A stretch of DNA of 64,000 nt from Streptomyces sp. V2I9 (GTDB taxonomy: Bacteria > Actinomycetota > Actinomycetes > Streptomycetales > Streptomycetaceae): positions 38,979 through 102,978 of the forward strand of contig NZ_JAUSZJ010000003.1 of assembly GCF_030817475.1 (NCBI RefSeq), in the 5' to 3' direction. The position numbers were made by a program, and so were the translations under genes. Positions 46,865 through 64,000 of this stretch are shown here, one piece after another. The notes under the pieces are model-generated. The model did no database searches. It had not been told where the DNA came from and saw nothing but the letters and a program-made list of their open reading frames with translations. Every line of letters starts with the position of its first letter. The stretch's first letter is position 1.

Positions 46865-47518
46865 TCAGCCGAGGATGCCCTGCCGGTACGCGGCGGCCAC
46901 GGCGGCGGCCCGGTCCCTCGCGTCCAGCTTGTCGTAGATGTGGGTCAGATGCGTCTTGACCGTCGCTTCGCTGATGAACAGTTCACGAGCGATCTCCCGG
47001 TTCGACGTGCCGCGCGCCACGTGTTCCAGCACCTGGAGCTCCCGCGCGGAGAGCGTGGCGTCGGCGGGCGGTGCGGCGGGCCGTCGTACCGCCGTGACCA
47101 GGCGTGAGGCGACCGCCGGGGACAGTACGGTGCGGCCCTCGGCCGCCGCCCGGATGGCGGCGAACAGCTCGTCGCGCAGCGCGTCCTTCAGCAGGTAGCC
47201 CGTCGCCCCGGCCTCGATCGCGGGGAGGGTGTCGGAGTCGGTGTCGTAGGTGGTGAGCACCAGCACGCGGGCCCGTGCGCCACGCCGGGTGAGTTCGGCG
47301 ATGGCCTCCACGCCGCTGCCGGCGGGCATGCGCAGGTCCATCAGGACGACGTCGGGGTCCAGGCGCAGCGTCATCTCCACCGCTTCCGTGCCGCCGGATG
47401 CCTCTCCGAGCACGGTGAAGCCGGCCGCGGGTTCCAGGATGCCGCGCAGTCCGTCGCGCACCACCGGGTGGTCGTCGACGATCAGCAGGGTGATCCCCCC
47501 GTTGTCCTCAGCGTTCAT
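46865..47518 (-). CDS. NarL/FixJ-family two-component response regulator
   Basis: 217 residues. The receiver domain (about 9-125) has the acidic pair in IVDDHP, phospho-acceptor Asp61 in VVLMDLRMP, the Thr of VLTTYD and Lys111 in LLKDA. The C-terminal LuxR-type helix-turn-helix (about 148-212) includes LSARELQVLEHVARG and SEATVKTHLTHIYDKL. It should bind DNA as a phosphorylation-dependent dimer. The ATG at 47518 overlaps the end of the sensor kinase gene by 11 bp, so the pair is translationally coupled. Likely targets are its own ABC-transporter operon or the PKS promoter immediately downstream; neither is shown by the sequence. Confidence 0.95.
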   Translation of the reverse strand: MNAEDNGGITLLIVDDHPVVRDGLRGILEPAAGFTVLGEASGGTEAVEMTLRLDPDVVLMDLRMPAGSGVEAIAELTRRGARARVLVLTTYDTDSDTLPAIEAGATGYLLKDALRDELFAAIRAAAEGRTVLSPAVASRLVTAVRRPAAPPADATLSARELQVLEHVARGTSNREIARELFISEATVKTHLTHIYDKLDARDRAAAVAAAYRQGILG

Positions 47519-48827
47519 GGGGCACCGACGGGACGCGTGCGGACACGGCGGTGCCCAGGCCCGGTTCGGACTCCACGGTCAGCTCCCCCGCCAGCCGCTC
47601 CGCGCGGGCGCGCATGCCTTTCAGGCCGAAACCGGAGGCGGTGCCGGGCTCGGGCAGGGCGGACGGGTCGAAGCCCTGGCCGTCGTCGCGCACGTCGAGG
47701 ACGACCTCCTCGCCCATGTAGGACAGGGTCACGCCGACGCGGCCGGCCTTCGCGTGGCGTGCCGCGTTGGACAGGGCTTCCGCCGCGATGCGCAGCAGCG
47801 TCGCCTCCACCTCGTCGTGCAGGGGCTCGTCGGAGCCGGTGAGGGTGAACTCGGCGTGTACGCCGGTGTGTTCGGACCAGCGGGTGACGGTCTTCTTCAA
47901 TGCCTCGGGCAGGTCGTCCTCGGCCAGGGCGACGGGCGCGAGGTTGGCGACGGCCCGGCGTGCCTCGCCGAGGCTGTGGCGGGCCAGTTGCAGGGCTCGT
48001 TCGGCGTGGGCGCGGGCCATGCCCTGTTCCCGGGTGTCGGTGACGACCTGGAGCTGGGTGATGACACCGGTCAGGTCCTGGGCGACGGTGTCGTGGATCT
48101 CGGCCGCCAGGCGGCGGCGCTCGTCGGCGATCCCGGCCTCGCGTGCCTGGAGCATGAGCTGGTCGTGCAGGGCGGCGTTCTCCACCAGGGCCCGCTCCAG
48201 CGCGAGGTTGGCGTGCTCCAGCTCGCGGATGGTCGCCACCCGCTTCCGGGCGCGGTCCTCCTCCTTCCCCGCGTCCTGCTGGACGGTCAGGAAGATGCCC
48301 AGGTTGACGGCGACCAGCATGCCGTAGAACACCCATTTCGCCGTGTTGTCGGGCGGCAGGCCCCCGATCTGCGCGCCGGCGATCGTCGCGGCGGTGGCCA
48401 GCAGGCCGAGGGGGACCCAGCGGCGGGGCACCAGACGTTCGGTGTCGAAGCATCCGGCCGCCGCGTAGAAGGCGCAGAACGGGTTGATCCAGGCCAGGCC
48501 GAACGCCAGGGCCGAGCGCAGTGTGTAGTAGACGGCGCCGGCGGCGCCGGGGCCGGGGCGGCTGCGTGCCGACCGGTCCCACCACAGCTGCAGGAGGAGC
48601 GCCGCGGCGGCGAGTATCCCTGCCGCAATCCACTCGGCGCGGTCCATGCCGACCAGGGACGAGGTCGCGGCGGCGAGCACCAGACCGACGCCGAGGAGGA
48701 CGGGGGGGCTGAAGCGCAGGAGTGAGCGCGACGGGGCGTCGGGCGCGGCCTGCGCCTCGGTGACCGGGGGGGATGCGTCGGGTGCCACGCCCTCAGTGTC
48801 GGCCATGGCACCCGGCGCGCGGGGCAC
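47508..48827 (-). CDS. Two-component sensor histidine kinase (HisKA_3 type)
   Basis: 439 residues from the GTG at 48827, chosen because a GGGAG ribosome site lies 8 nt upstream. Other candidates are the GTG at 48836, which overlaps the permease stop as GTGA, and the ATG at 48806. About five hydrophobic segments lie between residues 40 and 182, followed by a charged coiled coil (about 188-235). The dimerisation/phospho-acceptor helix has RRRLAAEIHDTVAQ (His245). The ATPase domain has the N-box EALSNAARHAK, the G1 box DDGQGF and GFGLKGMRARA. There is no large extracellular sensor domain, which suggests sensing within or near the membrane. It pairs with the response regulator that follows and is adjacent to an ABC exporter, an arrangement often used for antibiotic sensing and self-protection. 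Confidence 0.94.
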   Translation of the reverse strand: MPRAPGAMADTEGVAPDASPPVTEAQAAPDAPSRSLLRFSPPVLLGVGLVLAAATSSLVGMDRAEWIAAGILAAAALLLQLWWDRSARSRPGPGAAGAVYYTLRSALAFGLAWINPFCAFYAAAGCFDTERLVPRRWVPLGLLATAATIAGAQIGGLPPDNTAKWVFYGMLVAVNLGIFLTVQQDAGKEEDRARKRVATIRELEHANLALERALVENAALHDQLMLQAREAGIADERRRLAAEIHDTVAQDLTGVITQLQVVTDTREQGMARAHAERALQLARHSLGEARRAVANLAPVALAEDDLPEALKKTVTRWSEHTGVHAEFTLTGSDEPLHDEVEATLLRIAAEALSNAARHAKAGRVGVTLSYMGEEVVLDVRDDGQGFDPSALPEPGTASGFGLKGMRARAERLAGELTVESEPGLGTAVSARVPSVPHER

Positions 48828-48832
48828 GTTCG

Positions 48833-49614
48833 TCACTCCCAGCGGAACCAGCGCGTGGCGCACACGGACAGCACCAGCGTCCACAGGGCCAGTACGCCGA
48901 GGTGGATCCAGTCCGGCCAGTCGCCGGCGGTGGCCTGGTTGAGGGCCTGGGCGGCGGCACCGAAGGGCAGCTTCTCCACGATGTCGGCCATCAGTTCGGG
49001 CATCTGCTGGATGGGCATGTAGACGCCGGCGGCGAGCATCGCGGGGAAGAACACCGAGAGGCTGACCGCCTGGGCGATCTTCACGGTGGGGGACAGCGCG
49101 GAGATCAGCGCGCCGAGCGCCAGCAGGCACACCACCGCCAGCAGCAGGGTCAGCGCGTAGCCCGCGACCTGGGTCGGCAGGGCGACGCCGGAGACGATGC
49201 GCCCGACCGCCAGGGTGGCCACGGCGGAGAACAGCGAGGCGACGGCGTGCAGTCCCACCTGGGCGCCGAGAACGGCGGTGGGGCGCATGGGGGTGGTGGA
49301 CATGCGGCGCAGGATGCCGCGCTCGCGGTAGCCGGTGATCACCGGGGGCATGGCCATCAGACCGGCCATGATCATCGAGAGGAGCACGGCGACGGGCACG
49401 TAGGCCTCGACGGTGGTGAGGCCGCCGAGCTCCTTCATGGGCTCGGTCATGGACGGGATGAAGCCGAGGACCACCAGCAGCAGCGTGGGGAAGGCCATGA
49501 CCCAGAACACCGAGCCGGGCTCGCGGAAGAACAGGATCAGTTCGGCGCGCAGCACGGCCCGTCCGGTCCGGGACGCGCCGGTGGTGGAAGGTACCGAGGG
49601 TGCGGTGGCGGCGC

Positions 49615-49618
<4 letters not shown>
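48833..49618 (-). CDS. ABC-2 type transporter permease (DrrB-like)
   Basis: 261 residues with about six hydrophobic segments (for example PGSVFWVMAFPTLLLVVLGF, YVPVAVLLSMIMAGLM and YALTLLLAVVCLLALGAL). Between segments 2 and 3 it has the cytoplasmic motif RERGILRRMSTTP, typical of ABC-2 drug-export permeases. Its ATG overlaps the stop of the ATPase gene as ATGA, so the two subunits should be made in step. It probably exports the polyketide product or a toxic intermediate. The substrate is inferred only from context. Confidence 0.93.
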
Positions 49619-50517
<899 letters not shown>

Positions 50518-50570
50518 GCTTCCACCGTGCCGGTCCGGGCCGCTCCGGCACATCGCCCATCACGCTCGCA

Positions 50571-50598
50571 GGGGGATCAACCGATCGGTTGATCCCCC
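50571..50598. promoter_or_regulatory. Perfect 28-bp palindrome, candidate operator or terminator
   Basis: The left arm GGGGGATCAACCGA is followed directly by its exact reverse complement, with no spacer. It lies 25 bp after the methyltransferase stop and 53 bp before the ABC ATPase ATG, both genes being on the minus strand. Its perfect dyad symmetry and position fit an operator for a dimeric repressor, or the phosphorylated regulator, controlling the exporter/two-component operon. A terminator is possible, but there is no T-run and no loop. Confidence 0.55.
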
Positions 50599-50623
50599 TT
50601 ACGCCACCCCTACCGCACGACCC

Positions 50624-51406
50624 CTATGCCCCCGACACCGTCTCGGGGTTTTCCCCCGGGGCCCCGGATCGGGCCGCGGGTGCGGTGGTTCCGACGAACA
50701 GGCCGCGCGGTGCGAGCGGGTGCTTGACGTACTCGACCTCGCAGCCCGCGCGGGCGAAGGAGCTCTCGTACTCGTCGCGGGTGAACAGCGTGGTGCGGTG
50801 CACGTCGGAGAAGTGCGTGATGCCGCTCTCGGCCGAGGCCACCAGGTAGTGCACCTCCATGTGGCTGACCCCGCCGTCCCGGACGGAGTGGGAGAGGCGG
50901 ACGTAGGTGCGCCCGCCCGACTCGACCGTGTCGGTGCCCACGTAGCCCTCCAGGAAGTCCTCGGGGAGCCAGAAGGGTTCGATGACGATGACGCCGCCCG
51001 GTACGAGGTGGCGGGCGAAGCTGGTGAGGGTGGCGGTGAGTTCGTCGGTGTCGGCGCAGTACGCCACCCCGCTGAACAGGCTCACCACCGCGCCGAAGGT
51101 GCGGTCGAGGGCGAAGTCGCGCATGTCGCCCCGGTGGATGGGGACCCCGGTGTTCTTCCGGGCCAGCTGCACCATGTCCTCGGACAGATCGAGGCCCTCG
51201 ACGTGCCCGAACGAGGCGGCGAAGTGCGCGAGGTGATCGCCGGAGCCGCAGGCGACGTCCAGGAGCGAGTCGGCCTCCGGCAGCCGCTCCCGTACCAGGG
51301 ACGTCACCAGTGCGGCCTCGCCCGTGTAGTCCTTGCCCCGGCCCCGGTAGAAGGCCTCGTACATCTCGCCGCGGTCGTAGATGCTCTCGTGCCGTTCAGT
51401 CGTCAC
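50624..51406 (-). CDS. TDP-amino-sugar N,N-dimethyltransferase (DesVI/TylM1-like)
   Basis: 260 residues from the GTG at 51406, which overlaps the preceding stop as GTGA and has AAGGAG 7 nt upstream. SAM-binding motif I is LLDVACGSG (48-56), followed by the acidic GLDLSEDM (71-78) and GDMRDF (93-98). The FYRGRGKDY start and the HFSDVHRTTLFTRDEYE block are characteristic of the enzymes that dimethylate the 3-amino group of TDP-3-amino-3,6-dideoxyhexoses (desosamine and mycaminose pathways). With the 3,4-ketoisomerase next to it, the sugar is best read as mycaminose-type. The 3-aminotransferase, TDP-glucose enzymes and glycosyltransferase are not in this window. Confidence 0.93.
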   Translation of the reverse strand: MTTERHESIYDRGEMYEAFYRGRGKDYTGEAALVTSLVRERLPEADSLLDVACGSGDHLAHFAASFGHVEGLDLSEDMVQLARKNTGVPIHRGDMRDFALDRTFGAVVSLFSGVAYCADTDELTATLTSFARHLVPGGVIVIEPFWLPEDFLEGYVGTDTVESGGRTYVRLSHSVRDGGVSHMEVHYLVASAESGITHFSDVHRTTLFTRDEYESSFARAGCEVEYVKHPLAPRGLFVGTTAPAARSGAPGENPETVSGA

Positions 51407-51942
51407 GCGTCTGCTCCTTGCGGTCGTGGGGTCGTCCGTGTGTCCGCTCGCCCGTCGCCTCGCCCGTCCGTCCCCTCGGGGCCGTCGGCGGCTCCGGTGC
51501 CGGGAAGGCGTGCGGTGCGCACGAACTCGTCGTAGTCGTAGAGGTAGTCGTCCAGTTCGTACGGGGCCGAGGCGAGCACCAGGCAGGTCGCCTCGGGTGA
51601 GAAGTCGGCGAACTCGGTCCACACGCCCGGCTCCACGTGGAGCGCCCGGTCCGGGCGGTCCAGGCGTACCCGGGCGCGCGAGAAGCCGTCGTCCACGACC
51701 ACCTCGAAGGCCCCGGTGGCGGCCACGACGAGTTCGTGCAGTTCCCGGTGCATGTGCAGCCCTCTGACGGCCTGCCGGGGCACTCCGTGCACGAAGAAGA
51801 CCCGCTCGATCGGGAAGTCGACCTGCTGTCCCCGCTCGATGACGGTGAGCGAGCCGCGCGGGTCGGTGTTGTCCGGGAGCGTGACGAGACGGCAGCCGCG
51901 TACCGCCTCAAGGGGCGCCTCGGGGCTCTGGTCAGGGGCCAT
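51403..51942 (-). CDS. TDP-4-keto-6-deoxyhexose 3,4-ketoisomerase (FdtA/Tyl1a-like)
   Basis: 179 residues, a single cupin domain. The ATG at 51942 has GAGGAAGG upstream. It shifts the keto group of TDP-4-keto-6-deoxy-D-glucose from C4 to C3, giving the substrate for 3-transamination. Diagnostic features are VFFVHGVP, the His-rich RGLHMHRELHELV (His63, His65, His69) and the C-terminal YELDDYLYDYDEF. Short dTDP-rhamnose 3,5-epimerases share the cupin fold but lack this tail pattern. The gene sits 108 bp after the TE-bearing PKS gene and is coupled to the N-methyltransferase. It favours mycaminose over desosamine, because desosamine synthesis uses C4 deoxygenation instead of 3,4-isomerisation. 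Confidence 0.88.
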   Translation of the reverse strand: MAPDQSPEAPLEAVRGCRLVTLPDNTDPRGSLTVIERGQQVDFPIERVFFVHGVPRQAVRGLHMHRELHELVVAATGAFEVVVDDGFSRARVRLDRPDRALHVEPGVWTEFADFSPEATCLVLASAPYELDDYLYDYDEFVRTARLPGTGAADGPEGTDGRGDGRADTRTTPRPQGADA

Positions 51943-52050
51943 GGGGGCCTTCCTCGGTGTGTGGGACGGGGGCGGTGCGGGTGCGCGGGGCAGGCCGCGG
52001 GCTCCGGCGCGGGGCCGGCCGGTGTGCGGGTGGGGTGGGTTTCGCCGCGG

Positions 52051-52054
<4 letters not shown>
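51932..52054 (-). CDS. Possible 40-residue leader ORF between PKS and ketoisomerase
   Basis: The ATG at 52054 overlaps the PKS stop (ATGA) and has GAGGAG about 9 nt upstream. The frame ends 11 bp inside the ketoisomerase gene. The product would be Pro/Arg-rich and low in complexity, with no recognisable fold. It may be a chance high-GC frame, or it may serve only to carry ribosomes from the PKS message into the sugar genes. Confidence 0.2.

Positions 52055-64000
<11,946 letters not shown>

Noticed and set aside
47508..49130. Longer 540-residue version of the sensor kinase
   Set aside because: The extension overlaps the ABC permease gene by about 300 bp and reads as a shadow of it. A GTG with a good ribosome site exists at 48827.
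50624..51622. Longer 332-residue version of the methyltransferase
   Set aside because: The extra N-terminus is Arg-rich and overlaps the ketoisomerase frame. The GTG at 51406 has a clear AAGGAG site and matches the family's usual start.

Overview
The window is high-GC actinomycete DNA, most likely Streptomyces: coding sequences are strongly GC-rich, start codons are ATG or GTG, stop/start overlaps are frequent, and two thirds of the sequence is modular type I polyketide synthase (PKS). Every gene that can be supported lies on the minus strand, so transcription runs from high to low coordinates. Both window edges cut PKS genes.

Layout in the direction of transcription: (i) 64000-52051, the 3' part of a terminal PKS gene: the end of one module, two full modules, and a chain-releasing thioesterase (TE). 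(ii) 51942-50624, two amino-deoxysugar genes, a FdtA/Tyl1a-type TDP-sugar 3,4-ketoisomerase and a DesVI/TylM1-type N,N-dimethyltransferase, joined by a GTGA overlap. (iii) 50517-46865, a tightly packed set of a DrrA-like ABC ATPase, an ABC-2 permease, a HisKA_3 sensor kinase and a NarL/FixJ response regulator. A perfect 28-bp palindrome lies just upstream. (iv) 46864-46571, the only non-coding gap longer than 110 bp. It probably holds a terminator and the PKS promoter. (v) Three successive PKS genes: 46570-29417 (loading module plus modules 1-3), 29380-18458 (modules 4-5) and 18441 to the left edge (modules 6-8 and part of 9).

The PKS logic is readable. Assembly starts with a KSQ-AT-ACP loading module whose AT has methylmalonyl signatures, giving a propionyl starter. 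Predicted extenders and reductive steps are: M1 malonyl, DH-KR; M2 malonyl, KR; M3 malonyl, KR; M4 malonyl, DH-ER-KR; M5 methylmalonyl, KR; M6 malonyl, KR; M7 methylmalonyl, DH-ER-KR; M8 malonyl, KR; M9 malonyl, cut in its KR. The last three modules are: an unknown extender with a B-type KR; methylmalonyl with an A-type KR; and malonyl with a KR that has lost its catalytic Tyr, followed by the TE. The product should be a very large macrolactone with a C-3 ketone and a dimethylamino sugar. From memory, the gene order and loading logic resemble the stambomycin locus of Streptomyces ambofaciens, which makes 51-membered mycaminosylated macrolides. This identification is an inference that could not be checked here.

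The most unusual structure is recombinational. Two AT-encoding blocks (1,036 bp and 614 bp) are each present twice and look base-for-base identical. Within them the C-rich coding strand switches to G-rich codon use, which points to imported AT cassettes spread by gene conversion. A third malonyl-AT cassette is repeated three times in the loading-module gene.
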